Shown: positions 56,201 through 64,000 of the stretch, piece after piece | Numbering within the stretch: the first letter of the stretch is position 1 | Layout: the number at the start of each line of letters is the position of its first letter | Assembly (NCBI GenBank): GCA_035772405.1 | Contig: JAYKKM010000005.1 | Coordinates: 351,501-415,500, forward strand | DNA from: Chrysogorgia sp. JL179-B06 | Taxonomy: Eukaryota; Cnidaria; Anthozoa; Scleralcyonacea; Chrysogorgiidae | DNA: 64,000 bases | Direction: 5' to 3' | The notes under the pieces: generated by a model | Seen by the model: the letters and a program-made list of their open reading frames with translations, nothing else | Told to the model about the DNA's origin: nothing | Database searches by the model: none | Position numbers and translations under genes: made by a program

Positions 56201-59200
56201 TTGCACTAACATTTTTTTGCTTTTACGTCTAGAAAAGGGGCACCCCGTTAAACATTTTCTGGCTTTCCATAGTCAGACTTATAGAAACACGAATGGAACT
56301 TTGGGAAAACGAGAAATTGCAGTTTGAATGGAGGGGTTTCCACTGCAGGGCGAGTGTTTTCAATGCGATTTAGAGTTCCCCAAAACATCCGTAAGTATTA
56401 CCAAAAACACGGAGAAAATGCTTTCTATTTCTTTTATAAAATAACCGGTAGAAAATAACGACATCAAAACGTAAATTCTCCTTACTCTTCAAGTACATGG
56501 AACGAGTGATTTTACGACACGGTTCTTAGGTAATTAGAGCTCAGATATTCAAAATAGTATTTTATAACATTCTTCCTTACCTGTTTCTTGGTCTTTCGTG
56601 ACTTGGAAGGCTGTAAAAGGATTCAACCGCGCTTACTAGTCTCTCACTAGGAGGCTGGGGAGGAGGAAGTCTAATATCTTCTTGCTTCAAAGATGTGTAG
56701 TCAACGTCAGGTGACTGAGAGAGAAAACAAGAACGCGATTAACAATTAACGTCCTAAAAAGGCCTACGTCGAAATTGTAAAATAAAAATCCTGCAGGTAA
56801 TTACTGATATGTATAGGTGATAAATCTTATACTGTAATGAGTGCAATTAAGGATTTTTTCAAACTCATCTATCGATTCATGACCATCCCAAAAAAACGCA
56901 AGGAGGTAGGATTTACACTACGAGTGATATATTACAAGAGCCACAATTTTCAAATATCACGAGTGTGTAAATCCTTAATTATACGAGGAAAATCATATTA
57001 CTTGTTTATTTTATATGTATGACAAAATTACGTCTGACAGTAATCAGAATGTAGTAATTTTGTCATGCATATAATAAAACGTTTAAAGTGTTTATGCAGT
57101 GCAAAATTCAGTTTGAAATAAACTCTCTTACTTGAAAGAACTAGAGAAATTATCAACATTGGCATTTACAACTCGTCCATTTCTCACTTCGATCTTGATA
57201 TATTAAGACTTGTTTGACATGTTATCGATCTTCACTTTGACGTCACACTGCATAATTACTTATTGAAGAAGCCTATATATCTTTGGGATTATGTAACAAA
57301 ATTATGAAAGTGTGTGTCCCATGATACTAAACGTACGAAGTTACGTTTCGAGTGATTTGATTTAATAATCTCAAAGATATACATGATTTTTCAGTAAGTT
57401 ATTATGCAGTGTGATGTCAAAGTGAGGTTACATATCAAACAAATCTTAATATCTCAAGAACAAAGTGAGATATGGAAGAGTTGTAAACGCAATCTTTATA
57501 ATTTGTGTAGTTCTTTCAAGTAAGAGAGTTTATTTCGAACTGAATTTTTCACTGCATAAACACTTTAATAACTTTCACTTCAATTAGTGACCATAGCCTA
57601 GCACTTTAAACTGGGGGGGGGGGGGGGGGGGCAGAAATGGAACTCAGGCCACAGAGGTGCTAACAAATATGTGCCAACTCTGTGCTACCAACACTCCCAC
57701 TTTAACCGTTAAATTTCGCACACCAGAAAAGCTACTTACGTTTATCAAAGGAACCATTAACCCAGCTGGTAGTTCATAATACATAGCTTGAGGGGGAGGT
57801 GGTAGTTCCTCTATCACAGGACCCGCAGGTTGACCATGGTGGTAATCATGGACTGTCGAAGGTGGCTGGTCTGAGAAGCCATGATTGTAGTCAAATTGTT
57901 GTGGAGGACAATGTGGATAATCCATAGATGGAGGGGGTCCTCTCACAAAGTTCGGATCAAATGGCGGCATGTGTCCATTGAAACCAGGTGGTGGTTGGTG
58001 GAATGGTGGGCGAGGAAATCCAAGTGGGGGGAATGGATGAAAGTCAGGGTGGTGGTCATAAGGGAAATTAGGATTTGGATATGGATAATTGGGGTCAGGA
58101 TGAGGATGTTGGTTGAATGATCTATTCTAAAACGGAACAGAAAGAATGTTAAACCGTCAGCCTTGAATTTCCTCATTTCGTGTCGCGCGAGCGACTGGCT
58201 ATACCGGATTTTTCAGGACAGTGTCAATATCCTGCGCAATTTGAAATTAGGAAATGGGTGATTCCCTGCCAGCTGTATCGGCAAGTGACAAATCTTAAAG
58301 GAAATACTACAGTACATGTAGATACCTGGATTACAAATTACATCGTCTAGCATACTCTAACTATATAATCCATATAAAGATATATACTGTATATGTTATT
58401 AGGGACTTTAATATCTACCACGCGGAAACATCGACGGCCTTCAAAACTTTAATAAGCAGTCCACTCAGGGTCTTAAAAATAATTGAGGAGAAAGTGCTGC
58501 CTTTGCAATAATATCAGCAAATGGTAAGACTTTCGGGTCTTCTCGGATAATGACCTTAAATCGTTGGCCCTCGGAATCACTGTAATTGGGCTTCTAGCCT
58601 GTTGGGGTATTCCGTTCACCCAAGAGTGATACATCTAATAAACTAAACTAAAACTAAACTAAACGAATTTAAGCATTTGAAAGAAGCCATGGTAAATTGA
58701 CTACCGTATTTGATGTTTGAAGCTTGTTTTATAAACGCTCCAGTTCTGCTAAAACGACTGTAGTTTTTGAGCTGAAGTCAACATTAACTCTTTCCTTACC
58801 GGAACAGTCAAAATGGGTCGTTGAAGACCCGCAAAGTCGTCAATCGAAAAACACGGCACACGGTAACGCAAGATATTAAAATTCGACAAGCGCCAGGAAC
58901 ATGAGATCCACGCACAAGTTTGATTTGATTTCATAAACAACTGTGCGACTGGTGGCATTTTGAGTTTTCAAGATGCTACGCGGGCGTGCAAGATGGTCTT
59001 TTCTAGAAAAATGTAAATTTTCAACCTGATTTACGATAATTAATGCTAATTTCTATTAACATGTGTTTTGTTCGGGAAATTTAAAAGCACAAGTAAAAGC
59101 CGGTTTATTGGGCTTTCAGAAAATGTATAGCTTTCGCAACAGTTATGGTTATTTCAAGAGATATCAATAGAACAAAGAGGTGGTTCAATTTTGGATGTTT

Positions 59201-61014
59201 TTCAGCCTGTCAGGAAAGAGTTAATAAGCAATAACAGGTACTGTAAATTGAAAATAATCGAAGAAAAAGCGTGGAAGAAAAAGCAGTTTATTATCTGTCG
59301 AATTGAAAATAATCAATGTAAATACAGTTTAACAAAGCAAAAAAATGGTCAGTGAGAAAAATGAACCCCCTTCTCTGCTCCCCCCTACCCCCCTCAACGA
59401 GAGGTTACGGTATAAGGGTTACCTTCAGCAGAGTCTCTGCAGAGATCCCACTACGCAAGCTATTTATACACCACAAAGACAATACTTTCTATGCATGTGG
59501 GTCAAAAAGGTCAAAATTCACCGTGTTTAGAAATGTAGGAAATAATTCACCAAATTGGCTTAAAATTTGATGTGTGTTGCCTAGCCGACTTACAACGATG
59601 ATGAAAAATTCAGGCGAAAATATGAAATTGATCGATGCGAAAAAAATATCGGCCATTGTATATTAACTCTTTCCTTACCGGCACAGTCAAAATGGGTCGT
59701 TGAAGACCCGCAAAGTCGTCAATCGAAAAACACGGCACACGGTAACGCAAGATTAAAAATTAAAATTCGACAAGCGCCAGGAACATGAGATCCACGCACA
59801 AGTTTGATTTGATTTGATAAACAACTGTGCGACTGGTGGCATTTTGAGTTTTCAAGATGCTACGCGGGCGTACAAGATGGTCTTTCCTAGAAAAATGTAA
59901 AATTTTCAACCTGATTTATGATAATTAATGCTAATTTATATTAACATAATGTGTTTTGTTCGGGAAATTTAAAAGCACAAGTAAAAGCCGGTTTATTGGG
60001 CTTTCATAAAATGTATAGCTTTCGCAACAGTTATGGTTATTTCAAGAGATATCAATAGAACAAAGGGGTGGTTCAATTTTCAACGAGTTCACGTCGTCCT
60101 GAAGACGTGAAAATTCTCAGAGTTGCGTTGCAAACAGAACGAGGACGGTGTTGAGAATACTGTTATACTTATAGGACTACAAATTATTCATTATCTTTGT
60201 TTCACATGAAGAGGTTGCCGCGTCGTAAATCTTAAAGTCCCTATTTGCCGGTTGCGAGAACATACAAAAAATATTTGCCCGAAGTCTCAAAGACTGCCAG
60301 AGTACGTATGCCGAAAGTTGTTTTTGAGACTGGGGGTAAATATTTTTCTGTATTGACTTTTTCTGTATTAAGCAAGAATACACTAAAACTATATTATTTG
60401 TATAATCAAATATCGCAAAAACCGCACGTTTAGTCAACCAATCAAATTACAGGAAAGCCTAGCAGGGCCGGATTAACCTAGGGGCACTTGGGGCACGTGC
60501 CCCCCACACGAAGGGGCACCCCACCAAAATGACCAAAGCCTACAAAATATTGTCTAATTTGTCTAATTGTCTTCCCATATCATCTGCCATAGTTACAATA
60601 GTAAAGTATATCGCACACTCGATTGCAATCCGAAAATTTTGGTCGTGTTTCGAATTCATCAATCATCTTGACCTGTGCAAATGTAGTCTTACAGGACGAG
60701 TGCCCAGGGCCCCCACAAGCTTAATCCGACCCTGAAGCCTAGGATTCCGCCCGCTCACGAATAATAAAAAAGAACGAAGATATCTCAACTATCTCACAAA
60801 AAATACGTGGACATAAATAACATTAACGAACCTCGGGAATGGGTGTTGGCTGTGATTCAAAGGTTTCAATGGGCTGTGATTCAAAGGTTTCAATGGGCTG
60901 TTCTTCAGAGGAAATTCCTGCCGTCGTTATTGACCTGTTCTGGTCTCCGTCACGAACAACCACTTTCTGCTCTGTATCTAAAATCATGACAAACATGACA
61001 TTGTAGTAATATTC
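44194..61014 (-). CDS. CHERP: CHERP, ten exons of the minus strand (gene span)
   Basis: CHERP is a nuclear protein associated with the U2 snRNP/spliceosome; it has an amino-terminal SURP and CID region, a proline-rich stretch, an RS domain and a G-patch. Exons at 60832-61014, 57740-58126, 56581-56714, 54726-54872, 52719-52808, 48890-48925, 48593-48658, 48284-48349, 45865-45941 and 44194-44285 join in phase to 426 residues. Diagnostic segments are 'YYELPAGLMVPL', 'DIRLPPPQPPSERLVSAVES', 'SHERPRNSDGWE' and the G-patch 'MGWEGAGLGKAEQGIQDPIK'. SURP/CID exons must lie to the right, and the last exon (conserved carboxyl end) was not found. The introns carry a minisatellite, a long palindrome, MITEs and a hAT element. 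Confidence 0.92.
44725..44975 (-). repeat. tRNA-Thr-like SINE, single full copy
   Basis: It carries the same unit as the array at 2319-3262, here without the roughly 30-base spacer: head at 44810-44890, body to 44726. It helps define the element's true ends. Confidence 0.85.
45061..45158. repeat. Short foldback
   Basis: 'aataataaatttaa' and its inverse enclose pairs such as 'caaattgtcaaatttgag'. Confidence 0.5.
45440..45732 (+). pseudogene. Fragment resembling DUF3504/Crypton-derived proteins
   Basis: The frame reads 'FTGTKNAENTKKATKMALNV' and 'FRQYINERKLEDDELVL', like the N-terminal domain of Crypton-derived recombinase-like proteins. No ATG lies in frame; the nearest ATG (45429) is in another frame, so a frameshift is likely. 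It ends in 'GYRKIS' at 45732. Assignment is by pattern memory only. Confidence 0.4.
45865..45941 (-). CDS. CHERP: CHERP pre-G-patch exon
   Basis: It encodes 'GAYLEQSLNNRIDETNVGHK' and 'LLKRM', followed by a split Gly codon. Acceptor 'gtatttgtag', donor 'AATGG|gtgagt', phase 2 to 1. It corresponds to vertebrate 'LGEENKGHQMLVKMGW'. Confidence 0.92.
46190..46290 (-). repeat. Fragment of the dispersed SINE-like repeat
   Basis: The inverse of 'agagtcgatcacgcaggata' matches the 3' part of the repeat at 29320-29600. A related piece in direct orientation lies at 47560-47650. Confidence 0.65.
47206..47240 (+). repeat. Poly-C tract
   Basis: More than 20 consecutive C after a C-rich run; the minus strand is a long G tract. 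It lies in a CHERP intron. Confidence 0.9.
47757..47991. mobile_element. Foldback MITE
   Basis: 'aattttgtcacttaaccatg' and its inverse at about 47942-47970 form the arms. Confidence 0.7.
48012..48259. mobile_element. Foldback MITE next to a CHERP exon
   Basis: TTGACGGTACCGAAAAAGAT and its inverse form the ends. The right end lies 24 bases from the CHERP exon at 48284. Confidence 0.75.
48284..48349 (-). CDS. CHERP: CHERP RS/SPTPP exon
   Basis: It encodes 'SGSRERSSPSARRRSPTPPN' then F. Acceptor 'ttgtttccag', donor 'TTTGC|gtacgt', phase 2 to 2. The 'RRRSPTPP' end corresponds to the vertebrate 'SRSPTPP' block. Confidence 0.88.
48364..48602. repeat. Tandem duplication, about 120 bp x 2
   Basis: 'gaagaatgcaatgaattctt' through 'accttcgacgtct' occurs twice (48364-48483 and 48485-48602). 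The right copy holds the true donor of CHERP RS exon 3; the left copy repeats that donor and the last exon bases. Confidence 0.88.
48593..48658 (-). CDS. CHERP: CHERP RS exon 3
   Basis: 'SKSKSRSKSRSRSRSRSPRR' is encoded; acceptor 'aatattgtag', donor 'CGAAG|gtaaaa', phase 2 to 2. Its 3' end is copied in a tandem duplication at 48470-48486. Confidence 0.87.
48890..48925 (-). CDS. CHERP: CHERP RS microexon (36 bp)
   Basis: 'SRSRSRSPPRRR' lies between acceptor 'tttttatag' and donor 'CGAAG|gttagt'. The 36-bp exon keeps phase 2 on both sides, so it could be skipped without frameshift. Confidence 0.82.
49120..51943. repeat. Minisatellite, 25/30-bp unit, about 2.8 kb
   Basis: About 110 copies of GTTTAGCCTGTTAAAAGCAA plus a variable 'tNgta' end. 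At about 49180-49520 the unit is 30 bases (extra 'cagta'); elsewhere it is 25. A higher-order block with GTTGAAAGCAATGATTTAG repeats at about 49735, 49860 and 50865. It lies in the CHERP intron between 48925 and 52719. Confidence 0.97.
51963..52045 (-). repeat. tRNA-like pseudogene or SINE head
   Basis: The minus strand has A-box-like 'TAGCTCATTGGTC' and B box 'GGTTCGATTCC', spaced as in a tRNA with an extended middle. Confidence 0.5.
52188..52280. mobile_element. Hairpin MITE, 93 bp
   Basis: 'ttagtctccttcgcagacgt' pairs with 'acgtctgcgaaggagactaa'. Confidence 0.8.
52719..52808 (-). CDS. CHERP: CHERP RS exon 1
   Basis: It encodes 'SRSRSKSRSRSKSISPKRRS' and 'SKSPRRRS'. Acceptor 'tttgtttccag', donor 'TCAAG|gtcagc', phase 2 to 2. 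Confidence 0.9.
53103..53175. repeat. 15-bp tandem repeat
   Basis: 'aataggattacatac' is repeated four times. Confidence 0.85.
53205..53275 (+). repeat. tRNA-like pseudogene
   Basis: 'CATAGCTGAGTGGTCTG' and 'GGGGTTCGAGTGTTGG' sit at A- and B-box distance; the acceptor stem does not pair well. Confidence 0.45.
53741..53844. mobile_element. Short foldback
   Basis: ATTACACGGT and ACCGTGTAAT form the ends, and 'aatatctcac'/'gtgagatatt' pair inside. Confidence 0.65.
54350..54715. repeat. Near-perfect 366-bp palindrome
   Basis: Arms of about 165 bases ('aagaatcaaagcgctttatt' outward, 'cacggatcg' inward) pair with few mismatches. The loop contains three 'caaatttttct' repeats. A diverged copy of one arm segment lies at 54054-54120 ('acggatcgcgagtctcaaaa'). 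Confidence 0.92.
54726..54872 (-). CDS. CHERP: CHERP Lys-rich exon
   Basis: It starts 'DGWEAGALHEFYKTKLTF' and continues as a Lys/Glu-rich helix ending 'DNKK'. Acceptor 'tccttttag', donor 'AAAAG|gtaaag', phase 2 to 2. The donor lies 9 bases from a 366-bp palindrome. Confidence 0.93.
54970..54998 (+). repeat. Poly-G tract
   Basis: A run of about 26 G interrupted by single A and T bases. Confidence 0.85.
55211..55649. mobile_element. TTAA-flanked foldback MITE, family 2 (second copy)
   Basis: TTAAAGTGCCTATCCGGGG at the left and its inverse at the right, on TTAA. The inner arms share 'gtgatttactattcacaga' and its inverse. Confidence 0.75.
56581..56714 (-). CDS. CHERP: CHERP conserved DIRLPPP exon
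   Basis: It encodes 'DYTSLKQEDIRLPPPQPPSE' and 'RLVSAVESFYSLPSHERPRN', the best-conserved CHERP block. Acceptor 'ttttctctctcag', donor 'AACAG|gtaagg', phase 0 to 2. Confidence 0.95.
56810..57010. mobile_element. Foldback related to 35825-35972
   Basis: 'gagtgcaattaaggatttt' and 'gtgtaaatccttaattatac' form the arms; the centre is longer than in the relative. Confidence 0.65.
57083..57568. mobile_element. TTAA-flanked foldback MITE, family 5
   Basis: TTAAAGTGTTTATGCAGTG and its inverse on TTAA; the outer arms share 'ctctcttacttgaaagaact'. Confidence 0.75.
57612..57632 (+). repeat. Poly-G tract
   Basis: About 20 consecutive G in a CHERP intron. Confidence 0.9.
57740..58126 (-). CDS. CHERP: CHERP proline/histidine-rich exon
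   Basis: 129 residues, rich in Pro, His, Phe and Tyr ('RPPFHQPPPGFNGHMPPFD'), end in the conserved 'YYELPAGLMVPLIN'. Acceptor 'ccgttttag', donor 'AAAC|gtaagt', phase 0 to 0. Confidence 0.93.
58455..58665 (+). repeat. Dispersed SINE-like repeat, second copy
   Basis: It matches 29340-29510 and ends in an AAACT repeat, indicating retrotransposition. Confidence 0.75.
58784..59224. mobile_element. TTAA-flanked MITE, copy 1
   Basis: TTAACTCTTTCCTTACCGG at the left; the inverse of the right end is TTAACTCTTTCCTGACAGG. Such TTAACTCTTT ends are piggyBac-like. Confidence 0.75.
59663..60080. mobile_element. TTAA-flanked MITE, copy 2 (right end lost)
   Basis: Nearly identical to copy 1 over about 415 bases but stops after 'gtggttcaatttt', without the right terminus. 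Confidence 0.8.
60463..60734. mobile_element. Nonautonomous hAT element, 272 bp
   Basis: The termini CAGGGCCGGATTAA and inverse of TTAATCCGACCCTG are flanked by perfect 8-bp target duplications AAGCCTAG at 60455-60462 and 60735-60742. Confidence 0.9.
60832..61014 (-). CDS. CHERP: CHERP exon 1 of window (linker), tentative
   Basis: It has acceptor 'ttattgtttcag', ends 'TPIPE|gttcgt' in phase 0, and joins the next exon in frame. It contains a duplicated 'PIETFESQ' (a 24-base tandem repeat). A shorter form using the AG at 60984-60985 is possible. It is assigned by position and phase, not by homology. Confidence 0.55.
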
Positions 61015-61142
61015 CTGAAACAATAAAAGGTTCTAAGAATAAATAAGAACCAGACATAGATTGACGCTACTCTGGCTTTAATAAGAAAGCTTCTTAGTAT
61101 TCAAATAAACTGGGTATAGTATACAAAATATAAATAGGAGAA

Positions 61143-61180
61143 CTTCAACGTTTCGCACGATTTATCGCTCTTCAGGTCAG
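61143..61180 (-). repeat. Hammerhead-like motif, diverged
   Basis: The minus strand reads CTGAAGAGCGATAAATCGTG then CGAAACGTTGAAG. The CUGANGA and GAAACGU parts are present, but helix I does not pair convincingly. Confidence 0.35.
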
Positions 61181-61337
61181 ATGGATAATGTACAGTAATG
61201 TGCAGTACACCAACCTTTTTAGACATTTGATTTGTATTTCTACACTACCTCAGTATATTTCGACATATTGAAGTTCTCTTATTTATCTTTTTTATATTAT
61301 AAAAGGATCACCAACGCAGCGAGAGTTATACCAGGTA

Positions 61338-61488
<151 letters not shown>

Positions 61489-61549
61489 AGGTTTTGGTCT
61501 ACGAAATGCAAAGAGTGCTCAACAACATATAGTTAGAGCAAATAATAGA

Positions 61550-61682
61550 TTTTCGCTTACCTCAAAACTGGTCTGCTACAACTTGTTTCATCTGTAAAAG
61601 ATGAAACAACTTGTTTCATCTGCCTGAAGATTCTTTTACAGATGAAACAAGTTGTAGCAGACCAGTTTTGAGGTAAGCGAAA

Positions 61683-61684
<2 letters not shown>
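61550..61684. repeat. Inverted repeat between two TA arrays
   Basis: 'ttttcgcttacctcaaaact' and 'ctacaacttgtttcatctg' pair exactly with the right arm. The arms are about 50 bases with a 33-base loop. Confidence 0.85.
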
Positions 61685-61888
<204 letters not shown>

Positions 61889-62360
61889 GTATATAGAGAG
61901 TTATACCAGGTACGTTGCTCTGTCACTAAAAAGTTACAGTTCGTAGTTCTCGTTCAGTTGTTTCAAGAGAAATTTACTTCTTGGGCCAACGTTCAGAATC
62001 AAGAGTTTGAATCGAAATTTAGTTATCCAACATGGTCTCGACGAATCATCTTCAAAACAACGAAATAGAGAAAACTACACAAACGTAACCATCACAAGTA
62101 TGTAGGTGGGGTCGGGTCATAATTAATTCTCTGCGATCGCGTAGTAGTACAAGGGGAGAATTTCTTCCTGTTCGATTAGTAGAATATTTGCATTATCATC
62201 TGCATATATATTAGCATAACAATGAACAAGGCTGTTATAAAAGTCGTGTCTTCGATCGGACGTTACATTACGCACTGTTTATTGACTCACGCTAGCTGGT
62301 AACGTACAACATATTTGATTTGACATGACCACTTCGCCATCAGAGAGCATAGAGAGCATA
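61889..62360. other. No gene seen
   Basis: AT-rich sequence. No CHERP exon or repeat family was recognised. Confidence 0.45.
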
Positions 62361-62920
62361 TATATCTATTTTCGTTCTTGAGGATTCAGTTATATGTGAT
62401 ATGTTAATGAGGCACATGATGACGTCATAGCAGGCAAACAACGTTGTTACAATTCTAAAATTTGTGTATATCTTCAAAGTTATCCAACGAAATTACTTGA
62501 AACTTTGCATGTGGACGCATACCATCAAACTCAAGAACATGGTTCAAGTTATGTTGTCACCATAGTAACCGATTAGCTTCCAGACCTCCTAGTCTCTAAA
62601 ACACAATAATTTGTTTTCTCTCAAATGCAGAACATGTTGAGATTGGCAGTTCTCAATAACTTTTGCAATAATATTTCGAAAACAAAAACGTTGCTTGCGA
62701 AAACGTTGTTTGCGACGACAGAAAATGAAGATTTCTGTATGGGAACGGAGAGGTTTGGAAGCTAATCTGTTACTATGGTGACAACATAACTTGAACAATG
62801 TTCTTTAGTTTGGTGGTATGCATCCACGTGCAACAACGCTGTTTGCCTGCTATGACGTCATCCTGTGCCTCATTAACATATCACATATAACTGAATACCT
62901 CAAGAACAAAAATAGATATC
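62361..62920. mobile_element. Foldback MITE, about 560 bp
   Basis: 'gtgatatgttaatgaggcac' and 'gacgtcatagcaggcaaaca' pair in inverse with the right half. A nearby 'gtgcactttaa' at 62963-62973 resembles the TTAA-type ends. Confidence 0.7.
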
Positions 62921-62979
62921 GAAGAACTGTTAGTGCCATTCTTCATCGTTTTAAGTGGTTAGGTGCACTTTAACAAATT

Positions 62980-63166
62980 TCGCTACGAAGATCTGCGTTC
63001 GCTATCCTAAGTGTTTCAACAAGGCTTTTATTTTTTCACTTTTGACTTAGAATCGGGGTATCATCATATAGACATTTTTGAACCGCATCAAATGTTTTTG
63101 GGATTTAGCTGGAAGTTTGGCTCTCAAATTAGATACTTTCCGTTTCGAGTTTTACCATTCGCGAAT
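62980..63166 (+). pseudogene. DIRS-type reverse transcriptase fragment
   Basis: 'FQQGFYFFTFDLESGYHHID' and 'IFEPHQMFLGFSWKFG' match the palm entry of DIRS/gypsy-like reverse transcriptases, ending in 'FRVLPF'. A stop lies at 63009-63011, and homology is lost after 63166. Confidence 0.75.
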
Positions 63167-63406
63167 CTGTATCGCAATCGATTTTCTTTACGGCTCGTTT
63201 TTTTTTCATGCGCATGTTTTGTTGCATGTGGTTCGCTCTCAAAAAAAAGCCCATTTTGTGGTTGCGTTTTTGTCACAATTGCTTCGTGCGCATGTTTACC
63301 TTCCATATACATGCATGCATAATTTTTATTATTTCTCTTTGTGTTTCTTCTCTTCATTTCTCATTCAGATGCCTCGATCAGCGCAATTTGGCAGCCTGAC
63401 ACTCCT

Positions 63407-64000
63407 ATGGCTCACCCGCATTTGCAGTCTCTAGCCGCGGCTCTTCCGCATGTGGTAATAGCAGCCCTCGCTCCGAATACTGTTGACAAGTACTCTGGTT
63501 ACTGGTTGCGTTGGAAGGCATGGGAGATGCGCTATTTCGGCGTGAACACCTTTCCTGTGCCGCCTTTTCAGTTGGCGCTATACCTTGTCGAGCTGAGAAA
63601 TAACCCCGCATCTATCGCAGTGATCAATGCGGCGGTGACACATACCGTGCGTTCGGCACATGAAATCGCGAACATTCCTTCACCAACTCGAAACCCTTTC
63701 GTCAAATCCACCTGGGATGGCTGCAAACGCTTGCTTGCTAGGCCCGTAAGACCCAAAGACGCTATAGACGTTGACGTATTGCATAAGCTGGCCAACGACT
63801 TACAGCATCCCACATTAATCGACCTACGTCTGCTGGTGTTATGCCTATTGTGTTACTCGGGATTACTACGCACCCAAGAAGCATTAAATATTCTCGTGAG
63901 AGACATTTCCTTCTCCGACACGTCGATGCGAGTGCACATTCCTAAACGTAAGAACGACCAATACCGTGAGGGCCATTACGTCACCATTGCCATAACCAAC
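63407..64000 (+). CDS. Tyrosine recombinase of a DIRS-like element, open at the edge
   Basis: From ATG 63407 the frame is open to the end of the window (198 residues). It has an SAM-like core-binding domain ('TVDKYSGYWLRWKAWEM', 'FQLALYLVEL') and the start of the catalytic domain with 'CYSGLLRTQEALNI', where R155 is the expected first catalytic arginine with a following Glu. The remaining catalytic residues would lie beyond the edge. The frame stays open upstream of the ATG through a pyrimidine-rich acceptor-like 'catttctcattcag' (to 63369), so the start is uncertain. Codons are more GC-rich than the surroundings. Confidence 0.75.
   Translation, partial: MAHPHLQSLAAALPHVVIAALAPNTVDKYSGYWLRWKAWEMRYFGVNTFPVPPFQLALYLVELRNNPASIAVINAAVTHTVRSAHEIANIPSPTRNPFVKSTWDGCKRLLARPVRPKDAIDVDVLHKLANDLQHPTLIDLRLLVLCLLCYSGLLRTQEALNILVRDISFSDTSMRVHIPKRKNDQYREGHYVTIAITN

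Noticed and set aside
57881..58120. Plus-strand Trp/Arg-rich frame of 79 residues
   Set aside because: It is the complement of the CHERP proline-rich exon.
62980..63434. One continuous plus-strand gene from reverse transcriptase to recombinase
   Set aside because: Homology to the reverse transcriptase stops at about 63166 and stops intervene; only separate fragments are supported.

Overview
This is a nuclear window from an animal, AT-rich and crowded with repeats. Spliced genes with GT-AG introns, tRNA-derived SINEs, a hammerhead-bearing Penelope-like element, BEL/Pao, Ty3/gypsy and DIRS-type retroelement remains and many foldback MITEs suggest a marine invertebrate. An anthozoan cnidarian is my best guess, but that is inference from overall character, not from a diagnostic marker.

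Three host genes can be read. (1) 1748-11008, plus strand: the last six coding exons of an SLC22-type organic ion transporter; intron phases agree throughout and the first exons lie left of the window. (2) 26281-27738, plus strand: an uninterrupted SAMHD1-like HD-domain reading frame with two of four metal ligands and a catalytic histidine replaced, so probably a pseudoenzyme. (3) 44194-61014, minus strand: ten exons of the spliceosome-associated protein CHERP (proline-rich region, conserved DIRLPPP segment, RS exons, G-patch). Its amino-terminal exons and its last exon were not found.

The rest is mobile DNA. 1-810 and 11090-12050 are LINE carboxyl ends. SLC22 introns hold a 276-bp tandem array containing a tRNA-Thr-like SINE, a hAT element inserted into another tRNA-like SINE, foldback MITEs and two very long TA arrays. 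14030-16440 is a decayed BEL/Pao element fused to a LINE fragment. 16550-20700 contains duplicated noncoding blocks and two unrecognised reading frames. 31311-34560 is a head-to-head pair of Penelope-like elements with GIY-YIG endonuclease and hammerhead ribozymes, bordered by TA arrays. 36600-40466 is a broken Ty3/gypsy element whose Gag carries a CCHC knuckle followed by a MYND-type finger. Inside CHERP introns lie a 2.8-kb, 25/30-bp minisatellite, a 366-bp near-perfect palindrome 9 bp from a splice donor, a hAT element with a perfect 8-bp target duplication and several TTAA-flanked MITEs. 62963-64000 holds DIRS-type reverse transcriptase and tyrosine recombinase fragments running off the right edge.

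The host genes show no sign of working together. What links the regions is repeated insertion of foldback and tRNA-like elements into introns, and Penelope tails sitting next to TA arrays.
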